DNA of 64,000 nucleotides from Arhodomonas aquaeolei DSM 8974. Its GTDB lineage: Bacteria > Pseudomonadota > Gammaproteobacteria > Nitrococcales > Nitrococcaceae. Under the pieces are notes generated by a model. The model searched no databases. It saw only the letters and a program-made list of their open reading frames with translations, and had not been told where the DNA came from. The stretch covers positions 168,589 to 232,588 of the forward strand of contig NZ_KB894800.1 of assembly GCF_000374645.1 (NCBI RefSeq), written 5' to 3'. The translations under genes were made by a program, and so were the position numbers. Below are positions 18,667 to 30,273 of the stretch, piece by piece; the first letter of the stretch is position 1; every line of letters starts with the position of its first letter.

Positions 18667-18867
18667 CTCTTTCCCCGTCCCCGTCCCGGCCCCTGTCATG
18701 ACAGGATGACGCGCCCGGAACGAAAGTTACCCTTTCGGTACAGGTTAACACCGGCGGGGACGGGTGCGTGAACCGTCTGTGTCAACGAATCAACAACGCG
18801 GCGAAGGCGCGCAGCTGAGTGAATGGGAGCGATCCCCGCCGGTGGGCGAAATCAGCTGGCCGGACCA

Positions 18868-18905
18868 CAAAGAAAAAGGGCCTGCAGCGACGCTGCAGAC
18901 CCTTT
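18868..18905 (-). terminator. Intrinsic terminator after tRNA-Gln
   Basis: On the minus strand, AAGGGTCTGCAGCG pairs with CGCTGCAGGCCCTT (one G-U pair) and is followed by TTTTTCTTT. It ends the rplM-rpsI-tRNA-Gln unit or the tRNA alone. Between it and moaA (18667-18867) no gene is seen. Confidence 0.88.
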
Positions 18906-18909
18906 CTGT

Positions 18910-18983
18910 TGGCTGGGGGACTAGGATTCGAACCTAGGTTGACGGAGTCAGAGTCCGCTGTCCTACCACTAGACGATCCCCCA
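18910..18983 (-). tRNA. tRNA-Gln(CTG)
   Basis: A complete 74-base cloverleaf with encoded CCA. The acceptor stem is TGGGGGA/TCCCCCA with discriminator G. The anticodon loop CTCTGAC gives anticodon CTG (codon CAG), and the T-arm is CTAGG-TTCGAAT-CCTAG. It starts 12 bases after the rpsI stop and may be processed from the ribosomal-protein transcript. Confidence 0.96.
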
Positions 18984-18995
18984 ATAAAACCGTCT

Positions 18996-19388
18996 TTAAC
19001 GCTTCGAGAACTGAGTCGCCCGACGCGCCTTGTGCAGGCCGATCTTCTTGCGCTCGACCATGCGGTCGTCACGGGTGACGTAGCCGGCACGACGAAGGGT
19101 CGGCTTGAGCTCCTCGTCGTAACGGGTCAGCGCATGAGTAATGCCGTGGCGGATCGCGCCCGCCTGACCCGTGGAACCGCCGCCGTTGACCGTAACATAG
19201 ATGTCGAACTGGCCGGAAGTCTCGGTGAGCTCCAGCGGCTGGCGCACGATCATACGCGCCGTCTCGCGGCCGAAGTACTCGTCCAGATCGCGGCCATTGA
19301 CGGTGATCTGGCCATTACCCGGGCGCAGGAACACCCGCGCGCTGGAGGTCTTGCGTCGACCGGTACCGTAAAACTGCTGTGCTGCCAT
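18996..19388 (-). CDS. rpsI: 30S ribosomal protein S9 (uS9)
   Basis: A 130-residue protein, identical in length to E. coli S9. It has [33 protein letters not shown] and the conserved C-terminal [11 protein letters not shown], whose last arginine contacts P-site tRNA. It follows rplM in the classic two-gene operon. Confidence 0.98.
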   Translation of the reverse strand: MAAQQFYGTGRRKTSSARVFLRPGNGQITVNGRDLDEYFGRETARMIVRQPLELTETSGQFDIYVTVNGGGSTGQAGAIRHGITHALTRYDEELKPTLRRAGYVTRDDRMVERKKIGLHKARRATQFSKR

Positions 19389-19427
19389 GATTCTCTAACT
19401 TCCGTCCTTCAGCGCGACTCGCCGAAA

Positions 19428-19856
19428 TCAGACCTCGAGGGCCTGGGGCTGCTGCGCGTGGTGTTGATGCTCGGCACCGGCGTAGACCTTGAGCTTCTTG
19501 AGCATCTGCCGGCCGAGGGGGCCCTTCGGCATCATGCCCTTGACGGCGAGCTCGATGATCTGCTCGGGGGAACGATTCTGGAGTTCCTCGAACGTAAAGG
19601 TCTTGCCGTTGCCGACGTAGCCGGTGAAGCGGAAATAGGTCTTGTCACGGCGCTTGCGCCCGGTGACCGCCACCTTGTCCGCATTGATCACGACGATGTA
19701 ATCGCCGGTGTCGACGTGGGGCGTGAACTCGGGCTTGTGCTTGCCACGCAGACGATACGCGACTTCCGAGGCAAGGCGTCCCAGGGTCTTGCCCGCGGCG
19801 TCCACCACGTACCAGTCACGCTTGACGTCAGCGGGTTTGGCGCTGAAGGTCTTCAT
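19428..19856 (-). CDS. rplM: 50S ribosomal protein L13 (uL13)
   Basis: A 142-residue protein with the family start [20 protein letters not shown] and [13 protein letters not shown]. First gene of the rplM-rpsI operon. The 241-base gap to coq7 (19857-20097) holds the divergent promoters; no other gene is seen there. Confidence 0.98.
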   Translation of the reverse strand: MKTFSAKPADVKRDWYVVDAAGKTLGRLASEVAYRLRGKHKPEFTPHVDTGDYIVVINADKVAVTGRKRRDKTYFRFTGYVGNGKTFTFEELQNRSPEQIIELAVKGMMPKGPLGRQMLKKLKVYAGAEHQHHAQQPQALEV

Positions 19857-20097
19857 CGAAGCTGATCTCCGAAGCAGTCGCGTCCATCAAAAGACCGGCG
19901 ATTCTAACCGACGCCGGAGCCGACCACAACCACTCGTTGGGAAACGAATACAATACACGGCCCCGTTGCCCGGGACGCCGCGTTCGATGGCGCGAGATTT
20001 TCGGCCCCGACGGCGCGCGTGTCAACCGCCCGCTGAAAGCGGCGCGTGCCGGGCGTAGAATAACGGCCACCGCACGCTGCAGACAGGGAGCGCCGCC

Positions 20098-20742
20098 ATG
20101 CACGCACGCCACTACACGCCCGCCGACCGGCTCGTCGCCCACCTCGACCAGGCGCTGCGCACGGTGTTCGGCAATCCGCCCACGACGGGCCGCCCCTACC
20201 CCGCGAAAGGCGTTGAGGAAGGGGAGCTCTCCGACGCCGAGCGCCGACACGCCGCCGGGCTGATGCGGGTCAATCACTGCGGCGAGGTCTGCGCCCAGGC
20301 CCTGTACCAGGGCCAGGCACTCACGGCGCGCGACGCCACGGTCCGTCAGAAGATGGAGCGTGCGGCGGACGAGGAGAACGACCACCTGGTGTGGTGCCGC
20401 ACCCGGCTCACGGAGCTGGACAGCCGCACCAGCCTGCTGGACCCGGCCTTCTACCTCGGTTCGCTGGCACTGGGCGTCACTGCCGGCGCCGCCGGCGACC
20501 GCTGGAGCCTCGGCTTCCTCGCGGAGACCGAGCGCCAGGTCGTCACCCACCTGAGCGGCCACCTCGGGCGCCTGCCGGAGGCGGACGCCCGCAGCCGCGC
20601 GGTCGTCGAGCAGATGCGCACCGACGAGGGCGAGCACGCAGGGATGGCGGTGGAGGCCGGCGCCCGCGAGCTGCCCCGCCCGATAAAGGCAATGATGCGG
20701 CTGACCTCGCGGGTGATGACGGCGACCACTTACCGCCTCTGA
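20098..20742 (+). CDS. coq7: Ubiquinone-biosynthesis monooxygenase Coq7
   Basis: A 214-residue di-iron protein. The iron-binding helices are visible as MRVNHCGEVCAQALYQGQ, ADEENDHLVWC and TDEGEHAGMAVEAG. It hydroxylates 2-polyprenyl-3-methyl-6-methoxy-1,4-benzoquinone, the penultimate step of ubiquinone synthesis. It neighbours speD, OsmC and crp, as in Pseudomonas. Confidence 0.95.
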   Translation: MHARHYTPADRLVAHLDQALRTVFGNPPTTGRPYPAKGVEEGELSDAERRHAAGLMRVNHCGEVCAQALYQGQALTARDATVRQKMERAADEENDHLVWCRTRLTELDSRTSLLDPAFYLGSLALGVTAGAAGDRWSLGFLAETERQVVTHLSGHLGRLPEADARSRAVVEQMRTDEGEHAGMAVEAGARELPRPIKAMMRLTSRVMTATTYRL

Positions 20743-20764
20743 GCCGGACCGGCCTCCCGCCATT

Positions 20765-20797
20765 GCTGACCGCGCCCGCGCTTCGCGCGCGGTCAGC
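20765..20797. terminator. Strong hairpin between convergent coq7 and speD
   Basis: GCTGACCGCGC (20765-20775) and GCGCGGTCAGC (20787-20797) form an 11-bp perfect stem; the 11-base loop can pair further. It lacks T-tracts but its position suits a bidirectional stop. Confidence 0.55.
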
Positions 20798-20815
20798 CGG
20801 GACGACGCGCCGGCG

Positions 20816-21640
20816 TCACACCTCCTGATCCGGCGAGAGGTTCCGCCCGGAGAAGATCTCGCTCATCTCCCGGCGGAGCTGACGGCGGATCTCGTCCCGG
20901 CGCTCCGGAGTGAGGTCGGCGGAGCGCTGGCCGAAGAGGTAGTCGTCGATGTCCCAGTCCTTGAGGAGCATCTTGGTGTGGAACATGTTCTCCTGGAAGA
21001 CGTTCACGTCGATGGTGTGATAGCGCCTCAGGGTATCCTCGGCCAGGTAGTTCTGGATCGAGTTGATCTCGTGGTCGATGAAGTGCTTGCGCCCCTCCAC
21101 GTCGCGGGTGAACCCGCGCACGCGGTAATCCATCGTCACGATGTCCGAGTCGAACGAATGGATCAGGTAGTTCAGCGCCTTCAGCGGTGAAATCAGCCCG
21201 CAGGTGGATACGTCGATATCCGCCCGGAAGGTGCTCACCCCGCGATGGGGATGGCTCTCCGGGTACGTGTGCACGGTGATGTGGCTCTTGTCCAGGTGGC
21301 CGAGCACGGTCTCCGGCAACGGCCCGGGCGACGCCGGCGCGGTGACGTAGGTACCGTCGTCGCTGTCACCGTCCTCCTCGGAGATGAGCAGGGTCACGCT
21401 CGCGCCCTGGGGCTCGTAGTCCTCGCGCGCGATGTTGAGGATGTTGGCACCGATAATGTCGGACACACCGGTGAGGATCTGGGTCAGGCGCTCGGCGTTA
21501 TAGACCTCGTCGATGTACTCGATATAGGCCTGGCGCTGGCCCGGCGAGTCCGCGTAGCAGACATCATAGATGTTGAAGCTCAGCGACTTGGTCAGGTTAT
21601 TGAACCCGTAGAGCTTCACGCGCTGCTTCGACTCCGCCAA
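20816..21640 (-). CDS. speD: S-adenosylmethionine decarboxylase proenzyme
   Basis: A 274-residue enzyme of the E. coli type: [38 protein letters not shown] and the self-cleavage site in [15 protein letters not shown], where Lys-Ser cleavage makes the pyruvoyl group. It supplies aminopropyl groups for spermidine. The start chosen is TTG at 21640, because a perfect AGGAGG lies eight bases upstream. An ATG 11 codons earlier would place that ribosome site inside the gene and add residues absent from homologues. Confidence 0.94.
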   Translation of the reverse strand: MAESKQRVKLYGFNNLTKSLSFNIYDVCYADSPGQRQAYIEYIDEVYNAERLTQILTGVSDIIGANILNIAREDYEPQGASVTLLISEEDGDSDDGTYVTAPASPGPLPETVLGHLDKSHITVHTYPESHPHRGVSTFRADIDVSTCGLISPLKALNYLIHSFDSDIVTMDYRVRGFTRDVEGRKHFIDHEINSIQNYLAEDTLRRYHTIDVNVFQENMFHTKMLLKDWDIDDYLFGQRSADLTPERRDEIRRQLRREMSEIFSGRNLSPDQEV

Positions 21641-21733
21641 ATTTGCGCCCTCCTGAGACGACGGTTCACACATGATGATATGGCTATATCGCCCGGCAAC
21701 CCGCGGGACCGGCCCCGAGCGGGGACACTGGCT

Positions 21734-22156
21734 CTAGGGCTGCGCCACCTCGAAATCATGGGTGATTTCGGCGGCCTGGCTGAGCATCAGCGATGCCGAG
21801 CAGTATTTCTCCGCGGATAACGACACCGCGCGCGCCACCACCGATTCACGCAGGTCTCGCCCGACCACGCGGTAGTGCAGATGGATACGGGTGAACACCT
21901 TCGGCGGCTCCTCGGCACGCTCGCCGTTCACCTCGACCACGCAGTCGACGACGTCATGGCGCCCCTTTCGGAGGATATGGACGACATCCACCGCAGAACA
22001 ACTCCCGAGGCTGAGTAGCATCAGCTCCATCGGGCGGGCACCGCGCTCCTCGCCGCCCAGGTCCGGCGGACCATCCACCAGGACCTCGTGGCCACTACCG
22101 GTCTCGCCGCGAAAGGCCATCTTGCCGAGCCAGCTCACCGTCGCGTGCATGCCCAT
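21734..22156 (-). CDS. OsmC family protein, YhfA-like
   Basis: A 140-residue OsmC-fold protein. Two redox cysteines are in [10 protein letters not shown] and [10 protein letters not shown]. The sequence follows E. coli YhfA closely ([34 protein letters not shown]). Proteins of the fold reduce organic hydroperoxides, but the YhfA group lacks an assigned substrate. It is divergent from the crp/vfr gene, the same pairing as yhfA-crp in E. coli. Confidence 0.9.
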   Translation of the reverse strand: MGMHATVSWLGKMAFRGETGSGHEVLVDGPPDLGGEERGARPMELMLLSLGSCSAVDVVHILRKGRHDVVDCVVEVNGERAEEPPKVFTRIHLHYRVVGRDLRESVVARAVSLSAEKYCSASLMLSQAAEITHDFEVAQP

Positions 22157-22355
22157 CGTGCGCTCCTGCCTCGCCGCCCAGATTAGGGGCGCCCAGAAAA
22201 CGTGGTTTTCGGCGGGTAATCTTTTAGTTTATCACCCGGAAACCGAACCGAATAGGGTGACGCACTCGGTCACGCTCAGGACTTGCGAACTTATTCACAA
22301 TGATCTACATATCGCTTATGGTGATCCCGCCATTCAACGGCTAGGTTGCACCAGC

Positions 22356-22988
22356 ATGGTACGAGCGGTTACGGACAGCGAGCTCCCGATTCGGAATCTG
22401 CTCCCGCACTGCCACCGGCGACGCTATCCACCCAAGACGGTGGTGATCTACGCCGGTGACCAGGCGGACGCGCTGTACTACATCATCGAGGGATCGGTGA
22501 GCGTGCTCATGGATGACGACAGCGGCCACGAGCTGGTGCTCTCCTACCTCAACGCCGGGGACTTTTTCGGCGAGATGGGCCTGTTCGGCGGCACGAGCAC
22601 GCGTAGCGCCTGGGTGCGAACACGCACGCACTGCGAGCTCGCCGAGATCAGCTACCCCCGATTCCGCCAGGCCGCCGAGGAGGACCCGCAGCTGCTGTCC
22701 CTGCTCGCCGGGCAGATGGCGGATCGGCTGCGCCGCACCAGCGCCAAGGTCCACGACCTCGCCTTCCTCGACGTGACCGGTCGTATCGCACGCACGCTCC
22801 TCGAACTGGCCCGGGAGCCGGATGCGCTGACCCACCCGGACGGCATGCAGATCCGCATCACCCGACAGGAGCTCGGCCGGATCGTGGGCTGCTCCCGGGA
22901 GATGGTCGGCCGCGTGCTCAAGGACCTCGAGGAGCGCGGCCTGATCGCGGTCAGCGGCAAGACCATGGTGATCCACAACACCCGCTGA
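22356..22988 (+). CDS. vfr: cAMP-receptor-type regulator, Vfr/Crp
   Basis: A 210-residue CRP-family regulator. The cyclic-nucleotide domain (~1-125) carries [13 protein letters not shown]...RSAWVRT and the C-terminal helix-turn-helix reads [20 protein letters not shown]. It matches Vfr almost through its length ([28 protein letters not shown]). It should activate or repress genes in response to cAMP, but direct targets cannot be read here. An imperfect GTGAC-N7-GTCAC repeat lies at 22257-22273 upstream, with spacing unlike a CRP site. Confidence 0.93.
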   Translation: MVRAVTDSELPIRNLLPHCHRRRYPPKTVVIYAGDQADALYYIIEGSVSVLMDDDSGHELVLSYLNAGDFFGEMGLFGGTSTRSAWVRTRTHCELAEISYPRFRQAAEEDPQLLSLLAGQMADRLRRTSAKVHDLAFLDVTGRIARTLLELAREPDALTHPDGMQIRITRQELGRIVGCSREMVGRVLKDLEERGLIAVSGKTMVIHNTR

Positions 22989-23109
22989 AGGGTCCACGTC
23001 ACGTGGCTTACCGGCCCCCGCTCGATTACGCATGTTCCGCACCCGTGCCGGCCCGAAACCGATCCGGCAAGGCGGAGCCCCCTGCCGGTCACGCCCGGTA
23101 CGCCCCCAA

Positions 23110-23922
23110 TCATCCGCCCCGGAACAGCTCCGCGAGCTTCTCACCGGGCTCAGGCACGCGCATGAACGCCTCGCCCACCAGGAACCCGTGTACGCCGTGA
23201 CGGCGCATGTAGACCACCTCCTCGCGGGTATGGATACCGCTCTCGGTCACCCGGACCACCTCCGGCGGAATGGCGTTGCACAGATCGACGGTGGTGCGGA
23301 TGTCGGTTTCGAAGGTGTGCAGGTCCCGGTTGTTGATGCCAATCAGCGCCGGGCGCAGGCGTAGCGCCCGCTCCAGCTCCGCGGCGGTGTGCACCTCCAC
23401 GAGGCAGTCCATACCGAGCTCGCCGGCGAGGCCATGGAGCTCGGCCAGCCGCGTGTCACCGAGCGCGGCGACGATCAGCAGGATGCAGTCCGCGCCCAGC
23501 GCCCGGGCCTCGTAGACCTGGTACGGATCGATGATGAAGTCCTTGCGCAGCACCGGCAGTCCCGCCGCTTCCCGGGCCTGCTCCAGGTGGCGGTCGCAGC
23601 CCTGGAAGAAGTCCTCGTCGGTGAGCACGGACAGGCACGTCGCGCCGCCGCGTTCGTAGCTGCGGGCGATCGCCACCGGATCGAAGGGGTCACGGATAAC
23701 GCCCTTGCTCGGCGAGGCGCGCTTGATCTCGGCGATCACACCGCAACGCCCGGCGGTGATCCCGCCGGCGAGGGCCGCGGCGAACCCCCGCGGCGCCGGT
23801 GCGTGCTCCAGGCGGTTGCGGAAGGCCTGCATGCCCACCTGTTCGCCGCGCTCGGCGACCACCTCCGCCTTGCGCTCGAGGATGCGCTTGAGGATGTCGG
23901 GGATGTCTCGCTGCTCCGCCAT
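23110..23922 (-). CDS. trpC: Indole-3-glycerol-phosphate synthase
   Basis: A 270-residue TIM-barrel enzyme. Motifs are VIAEIKRASPSKGVI, LSVLTDEDFFQG, PVLRKDFIIDPYQVYEAR and VRVTESGIHT. It closes the indole ring in tryptophan synthesis. The ATG at 23922 follows GGAGGG; the much longer open frame upstream overlaps trpD and is spurious. It is not fused to trpF. Confidence 0.96.
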   Translation of the reverse strand: MAEQRDIPDILKRILERKAEVVAERGEQVGMQAFRNRLEHAPAPRGFAAALAGGITAGRCGVIAEIKRASPSKGVIRDPFDPVAIARSYERGGATCLSVLTDEDFFQGCDRHLEQAREAAGLPVLRKDFIIDPYQVYEARALGADCILLIVAALGDTRLAELHGLAGELGMDCLVEVHTAAELERALRLRPALIGINNRDLHTFETDIRTTVDLCNAIPPEVVRVTESGIHTREEVVYMRRHGVHGFLVGEAFMRVPEPGEKLAELFRGG

Positions 23923-23933
23923 CGCGCCCTCCG

Positions 23934-24962
<1,029 letters not shown>

Positions 24963-24968
24963 CTCGAT

Positions 24969-25562
24969 TCAAGCCGCCCGGGCGGGGCGCTCCAGGAAAT
25001 TGCGCAACAGGTCGTGGCCGGCCGCCGTGAGGATGGACTCGGGGTGGAACTGCACCCCCTCAACGTCCAGGCTCACGTGGCGCACGCCCATGATCTCCTC
25101 GATACTGCCGTCCTCGTTCTCGCTCCACGCCGTAACCTCGAAGCACGGCGGCAGGCCCGAGCGCTCCAGCACGAGGGAATGATAGCGGGTCGCCTCCATG
25201 GGGTTGGGCAGACCGACGAACACCCCCCGGCCGCGATGATGCACCGCCGAGGTCTTGCCGTGCATCACCCGCCCGGCGCGCACCACCCGCGCCCCGAACG
25301 CCTGGCCGATGGCCTGGTGGCCGAGGCAGACGCCGAGCAGCGGCACACGCCCGGCGAAGCGGCGGACCACGTCCAGCGAGATGCCGGCCTCGTCCGGCGT
25401 GCACGGGCCGGGGGAGATCACGATGCGCTCCGGCGCCATCCGCTCGATGTCCGCCACCGATATGGCGTCGTTGCGATGGACCACCACCTCCGCACCGAGC
25501 TCGCCGAGGTACTGCACCAGGTTCCAGGTGAACGAGTCGTAGTTGTCGATCATCAGCAGCAT
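24969..25562 (-). CDS. trpG: Anthranilate synthase glutamine amidotransferase subunit
   Basis: A 197-residue class I amidotransferase. The nucleophile is in [17 protein letters not shown] and the His-Glu pair in [10 protein letters not shown]. It supplies ammonia to TrpE and may also serve p-aminobenzoate synthesis, as in relatives. trpE ends 10 bases upstream of its ATG. Confidence 0.95.
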   Translation of the reverse strand: MLLMIDNYDSFTWNLVQYLGELGAEVVVHRNDAISVADIERMAPERIVISPGPCTPDEAGISLDVVRRFAGRVPLLGVCLGHQAIGQAFGARVVRAGRVMHGKTSAVHHRGRGVFVGLPNPMEATRYHSLVLERSGLPPCFEVTAWSENEDGSIEEIMGVRHVSLDVEGVQFHPESILTAAGHDLLRNFLERPARAA

Positions 25563-25572
25563 GACGGCGCCC

Positions 25573-27060
25573 TCAGCTGTCCAGACCGGCTTCGGCCATG
25601 GCCACGGCGCGGAACAGCGCGCGGCCCTTGTTCAGGGTCTCCTCCCACTCCAGGCGCGGGACGGAGTCGTGGACCACGCCGGCGCCGGCCTGGACGTGGA
25701 CCTCGCCATCCTTGACCACCGCGGTGCGGATGGCGATGGCGGTATCCATGTTGCCGGACCAGGAGAGATAGCCGACGGCGCCGGAGTAGACCCCGCGCTT
25801 GACCGTCTCCACCTCGTCGATGATCTCCATGGCACGGATCTTCGGCGCCCCGGAGAGGGTGCCCGCCGGGAAGGTCGCGCGCAGCACGTCCATGGGCGAG
25901 AGCCCCGGGCGCAGCCGGCCGCTGACGTTGGAGACGATGTGCATCACGTGGGAATAGCGCTCGATGGCCATCTGGTCGGTAACCCGCACGCTCCCCGTCT
26001 CGCAGACCCGGCCGATGTCGTTGCGGCCGAGGTCAATGAGCATGAGGTGCTCGGCACGCTCCTTGGGATCGGCGAGCAGCTCGGTCTCCAGCTCGCGGTC
26101 CTCCGCCTCGTTGCGCCCGCGCCGGCGGGTGCCCGCCAGGGGACGCACCGTGACCTCGCCGTCCTCCACCCGGGCGAGGATCTCCGGCGAGGAGCCCACC
26201 ACCTGGAAGTCGCCGAGATCGAGGAAGTACATGTACGGCGATGGGTTCATGCACCGCAGCGCCCGGTAGAGGTCCAGCGGGCGGCCGTGGTACCCGGCGG
26301 TCATGCGCTGGGAGGGGACCACCTGCATGCAGTCGCCGGCGGCGATGTACTCGCGGATGCGCTCCACGCCATCCTCGAAGTCCGCCTGGCCGGGATTGGA
26401 GGTGAAATCCTCCTCCTCGACCTCCCGCGGCGCCCGCCCGGTGCGGTAGGCAAGCTCGGTGGCGCGCAGGCGCTCCGCGATCCCGTCGAGCCGGGCCTGC
26501 GCCCGCTCCCAGGCATCCGGCCCGGCCGGGTCGGCATTGACCACCACGTACAGCTTGCCGGCGAGGTTGTCGAAGACCAGAACCTCCTCGGCGACCATCA
26601 GCGCGATATCCGGCGCGCCGAGGGGGTCCGGGTTCGGACACTCGCCGAGGCGCGGCTCGATGTAACGCACGGTGTCGTACCCGAAGTACCCCACCAGCCC
26701 CCCGAGGAAGCGCGGCATGTGCGGGAATTCCGGCGGCGGGGCGGCCGTCACCCGGGCGTGCTCGGCCTCCACCCACGCGAGGGGGTCGTCCAGCGTCTGC
26801 GTGGACCGGACCTCGCCGTCCACCCGGGTCTCGAGGCGGTACCCGGTGATGCGGTACTGCACCCGCGCGGGCAGCCCGATGATCGAATAGCGCCCCCACT
26901 TCTCCCCGCCCTGCACGGACTCGAAGAGAAAGCTCCCGGGGCCCTCGGCGAGCTTGAGATAGGTCGACAGTGGCGTGTCGAGGTCAGCGAGGACCTCGCG
27001 CACGAGGGGGATTCGGTTACAGCCCGATCGGGCCAGCTCCTGAAACTGGATCTGCTCCAT
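25573..27060 (-). CDS. trpE: Anthranilate synthase component I
   Basis: A 495-residue chorismate-using enzyme. N-terminal [18 protein letters not shown] and [18 protein letters not shown] form the tryptophan feedback site. The catalytic part has [19 protein letters not shown] and [13 protein letters not shown]. The ATG at 27060 aligns with Pseudomonas TrpE better than one five codons upstream. Order rpe-gph-trpE-trpG-trpD-trpC on one strand. The 170-base gap upstream may hold its own promoter. Confidence 0.95.
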   Translation of the reverse strand: MEQIQFQELARSGCNRIPLVREVLADLDTPLSTYLKLAEGPGSFLFESVQGGEKWGRYSIIGLPARVQYRITGYRLETRVDGEVRSTQTLDDPLAWVEAEHARVTAAPPPEFPHMPRFLGGLVGYFGYDTVRYIEPRLGECPNPDPLGAPDIALMVAEEVLVFDNLAGKLYVVVNADPAGPDAWERAQARLDGIAERLRATELAYRTGRAPREVEEEDFTSNPGQADFEDGVERIREYIAAGDCMQVVPSQRMTAGYHGRPLDLYRALRCMNPSPYMYFLDLGDFQVVGSSPEILARVEDGEVTVRPLAGTRRRGRNEAEDRELETELLADPKERAEHLMLIDLGRNDIGRVCETGSVRVTDQMAIERYSHVMHIVSNVSGRLRPGLSPMDVLRATFPAGTLSGAPKIRAMEIIDEVETVKRGVYSGAVGYLSWSGNMDTAIAIRTAVVKDGEVHVQAGAGVVHDSVPRLEWEETLNKGRALFRAVAMAEAGLDS

Positions 27061-27230
27061 GGTCACCACCGGCATTGGGAAACTCGGACAATGGCGTCTG
27101 GGTTGCGATGTACCAGCCTCGCCATCGATGCCGGGGGTCGAGCGCCGTGGTGATCGCCATGCAGCGCGGACGCGCCGTCACTACGAAGGGGCGGCGGACC
27201 GTGCCCACGAGGACATCTCCGGCGACGGCC

Positions 27231-27968
27231 TCAGCCATGCCGGTGCGCCTGTGCCTTGTCAGTGACGGTCGATCCTGCTGTCTCATGCGCCTGTGCGATA
27301 CCGATCAGGGACGGCAGGTCGGCCAGCGTGTCGACCACCGCCTCGGGACGAGCCTCAAAGATAGCATCCCCTTCCCGATAGCCATAGGGCACACAGGCGA
27401 CCGGGATCCCCGCATTACGGGCCGCGGAGACGTCGGTGAGCGAATCGCCCACCATCAGGCAGTCCGCCAGCGCCACCCCCAGGAGCCCGGCGGCATGGGC
27501 CAGCGGCGCGGGGGCCGGCTTCTTCTCGGCCAGGGTATCGCCGCCGACCACGGCACCGAAACGCGCCGCCAGCCCCAGGGTTTCCAGCAGCGGCCGTGCC
27601 AGCCCCTCGGGCTTGTTGGTCACCACCGCCACCGGGATACCCGCTGCGGCCAGGGCGTCGAGGAGCTCGATCACCCCCGGATAGATCGTGGTCCGCTCGA
27701 CCAGCCGCTCGCGGTAGAGGACCAGGAACCGCGCCAGGGCCGCCTCCGTGCCCGCCGGCTCCCCGTCGATCCCGCGCCGGCCGGCGAGCGCCCGCGCAAC
27801 CAGGCGCCGGGCGCCGTTGCCCACCCAGTGACGGACCAGCGCCTCGCCCACGGGCTCGCGACCGAGCTCAGCGAGCAGGCGGTCCACGGCGGTGGCGATA
27901 TCCGGCGCGCTGTCCACGAGCGTGCCGTCCAGATCGAAGAGCACGGCCCGCGGCCGGGACAGGCTCAT
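27231..27968 (-). CDS. gph: Phosphoglycolate phosphatase
   Basis: A 245-residue HAD phosphatase. It has the catalytic [13 protein letters not shown], the [13 protein letters not shown] motif II region and [16 protein letters not shown]. It removes phosphoglycolate formed during DNA repair or by Rubisco oxygenation. Its ATG overlaps the rpe stop (ATGA), a widespread rpe-gph coupling. Confidence 0.93.
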   Translation of the reverse strand: MSLSRPRAVLFDLDGTLVDSAPDIATAVDRLLAELGREPVGEALVRHWVGNGARRLVARALAGRRGIDGEPAGTEAALARFLVLYRERLVERTTIYPGVIELLDALAAAGIPVAVVTNKPEGLARPLLETLGLAARFGAVVGGDTLAEKKPAPAPLAHAAGLLGVALADCLMVGDSLTDVSAARNAGIPVACVPYGYREGDAIFEARPEAVVDTLADLPSLIGIAQAHETAGSTVTDKAQAHRHG

Positions 27969-28639
27969 GCGCCCCCCTCGGCGAGCCGGCGGCGCATCTC
28001 GCCGATCGCCCCGGCGTAGTCCGGCGCACCGAAGATCGCCGAGCCGGCGACGAAGGTGTCCGCACCGGCCGCCGCCGCGTCGGCGATGTTCGCCGCCTTG
28101 ATCCCGCCATCGACCTCGAGGCGGATATCGCGGCCGCTCTCGTCGATGATCCGCCGCGCCGCACGGAGCTTGTCCAGCGAACGCGGGATGAAGGCCTGGC
28201 CGCCGAAGCCGGGGTTCACGGACATGATCAGCACCATGTCCACCTTGTCGATGACCCAGGGCAGGCAGTCCAGCGGCGTCGCGGGGTTGAACACCAGCCC
28301 CGCACGGCAGCCCTCGTCGCGGATGAGCTGGAGCGTGCGATCGACGTGTTCGCTCGCCTCGGGGTGAAAGGTGATCCAGCTCGCCCCCGCCGCGGCGAAG
28401 TCCGGGACGATACGGTCCACGGGCCTGATCATGAGATGGACGTCGATGGGCGCGGTGACGCCATGGCGGCGCAGCGCCTGGCAGACCACTGGGCCGAAGG
28501 TGAGGTTCGGCACGTAATGGTTGTCCATGACGTCGAAGTGGACCATGTCCGCGCCGGCGGCGAGGACGTCGTCCACCTCCTCGCCGAGGCGCGCGAAGTC
28601 CGCTGAGAGGATGGACGGGGCAATACGGAAATCGGTCAT
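27965..28639 (-). CDS. rpe: Ribulose-phosphate 3-epimerase
   Basis: A 224-residue TIM-barrel enzyme: [48 protein letters not shown] and LEVDGGI contain the metal ligands and catalytic aspartates. It interconverts ribulose- and xylulose-5-phosphate. First gene of the rpe-gph-trpE unit; the open frame further upstream is not part of it. Confidence 0.96.
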   Translation of the reverse strand: MTDFRIAPSILSADFARLGEEVDDVLAAGADMVHFDVMDNHYVPNLTFGPVVCQALRRHGVTAPIDVHLMIRPVDRIVPDFAAAGASWITFHPEASEHVDRTLQLIRDEGCRAGLVFNPATPLDCLPWVIDKVDMVLIMSVNPGFGGQAFIPRSLDKLRAARRIIDESGRDIRLEVDGGIKAANIADAAAAGADTFVAGSAIFGAPDYAGAIGEMRRRLAEGGA

Positions 28640-28776
28640 CGTCCGGGGCCTTGAGGCTGGTCGCGAAGCTGAGCACTTTACAATAGATGCCAGGGACGTA
28701 ATAGGTAACGCCGTGCGGACGATGCCGGCAGGCAGCGATCCGTGACGGGCACCCGCGGCAACGGAGAGAGACGACG

Positions 28777-29247
28777 ATGTTCTGGGAGATCCCGGTACTG
28801 ATGGCACTGCACCTGATCGCAGCGGTGGTCTGGATCGGAGGTATGTTCCTCGCCTACACCTGCCTGCGCCCGGCGGCCGGCGCCCTCGAGCCATCCGTGC
28901 GCGGCCCGCTCTGGCACGGGGTACTGCGGCGCTTCCTGGCCGCGGTCTGGGTCGCCGTGGTGGTGCTGCCGGCGAGCGGATACCGCATGAGCGCGCTGCG
29001 CTTCGGCGGGCTCGCGGACGCACCGGCCTACGTGCACGCCATGCAGGCGATCGGCTGGGTGATGATCGCGCTGTTCGTCTACCTCTACTTCGGCCCGTAC
29101 CGGCGGCTCGGCCGTGCGGTCGCCGACGGCAGCACCGGCGCCGCCGGCGCGGCGCTGGGGCGTATCCGCCGCGTGGTCCAGATCAACCTGGGGCTGGGCA
29201 TGGCCCTGCTCGTGGTGGTCGCGGCCGGGCGTTTCTTCGCCTTCTGA
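28777..29247 (+). CDS. CopD-like four-helix membrane protein
   Basis: A 156-residue protein with four hydrophobic helices. It has [16 protein letters not shown] and histidines in helices one and three ([15 protein letters not shown]), as in the CopD domain family. The CopD family is linked to copper, but single-domain members are poorly understood. A GGAGAGAG-like ribosome site precedes the ATG. It is divergent from rpe. Confidence 0.75.
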   Translation: MFWEIPVLMALHLIAAVVWIGGMFLAYTCLRPAAGALEPSVRGPLWHGVLRRFLAAVWVAVVVLPASGYRMSALRFGGLADAPAYVHAMQAIGWVMIALFVYLYFGPYRRLGRAVADGSTGAAGAALGRIRRVVQINLGLGMALLVVVAAGRFFAF

Positions 29248-29256
29248 GACCGCGGT

Positions 29257-30054
29257 TCAGGACGCGGCCCGGCGGCGGAGATAGTCGTAGGCGGCCTTGA
29301 CCTCGCGGGTCCGCGCCCCCGCCTCGCGCAGGGTCGCCTCGTCCGCCCCCCGCGCCACCAGGCGGTCGGGGTGATGGCGGCTCAGCAGCCGCCGGTAGGC
29401 GATGCGCACGGTCTCCGCCGTCGCGCCCTCCTCCAGCCCGAGCACGGCATACGCCCAGGCCACGTCCATGCGGTCGCCCGAGCCCTGGGCCCGTCGGCGC
29501 ACCGAGGCGTAGAGCCGGCGGTAATCCTCGTCATCGATGCGGAGCAGGCGCACGGCGTCACGCAGCCGGCGGAATACCGGCCCGGTGGGCTCGCCGTCCG
29601 CCAGCGCCACCCCGAGAAGCAGACGCAGCCAGCGCTGGGCGGGACGTCCGCCGCGGACCCGGCGCAGGCGTATGAGATAACGCCGCCACGGATAGCCGGG
29701 CTGCTTGGCCGCGGAGAACTGGCTGATGGCGACCCGGCGGGCGGCGCTGTCGAGGCCGAACTCGTTCATCAGGGCGCGGGTGGCGGCGATCTCGGCCTCG
29801 CTCACCCGGCCGTCACGCTTGGCGATATGCCCCGCCCAGCCGAACAGCGCCGCGAGGAAAACGCGCTCGCGCGGGTCCTCGCTCCATTGCCGCCAGCGCC
29901 CCGGGCGTAGCGGCGCGAAGTAGCGCCGGTCGTCACGCCACCATCCCAGCGCGGCGCCCAGCGCCACCCCGGCCGCCCCGGCCAGCCACAGGCCGATGAG
30001 CGCTCCTGCCAACCGGCCGGCATAGCGGCCTGAAAGACCCAGCCACGACGTCAT
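29257..30054 (-). CDS. djlA: DnaJ-like co-chaperone DjlA
   Basis: A 265-residue protein. An N-terminal membrane helix (~12-36) is followed by a TerB-like helical domain (~60-180, with FAALFGWAGHIAKRDGRVSEAEI-like text split by FLAALFGWAGHIAKRDGRVS) and a C-terminal J-domain (~195-265) with YRRLLSRHHPDRL containing the essential HPD. It stimulates DnaK ATPase at the membrane. The gene converges with the CopD-like gene 10 bases away. Confidence 0.88.
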   Translation of the reverse strand: MTSWLGLSGRYAGRLAGALIGLWLAGAAGVALGAALGWWRDDRRYFAPLRPGRWRQWSEDPRERVFLAALFGWAGHIAKRDGRVSEAEIAATRALMNEFGLDSAARRVAISQFSAAKQPGYPWRRYLIRLRRVRGGRPAQRWLRLLLGVALADGEPTGPVFRRLRDAVRLLRIDDEDYRRLYASVRRRAQGSGDRMDVAWAYAVLGLEEGATAETVRIAYRRLLSRHHPDRLVARGADEATLREAGARTREVKAAYDYLRRRAAS

Positions 30055-30273
30055 TTATCGCTTCGATATCCGCTCTTGGACCCACGATGCCGCCCACGGC
30101 ACCGCCCGGCACGAGAGTATACCGAAGCCCGCGGCACCGACTAATCCATGGCGGGACAAACAGGCTTCAGGCAACACGGCCGCACGCCGAGCCGCCCGGA
30201 GATGGAGAGGCATCGCGGACCGGGACCTGCCTCCGGGGGGAACCGTTCGCGCACCACCCCGTGCGCAACCCGC

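Noticed and set aside
18726-18749. GTTACCC/GGTTAAC inverted repeat upstream of moaA as a ModE or Moco-riboswitch signal
   Set aside because: It does not resemble the ModE site, and I could not match the Moco RNA consensus.
22257-22273. GTGAC-N7-GTCAC repeat upstream of vfr as a CRP autoregulation site
   Set aside because: CRP/Vfr sites need TGTGA-N6-TCACA; half-site spacing and flanks do not fit.
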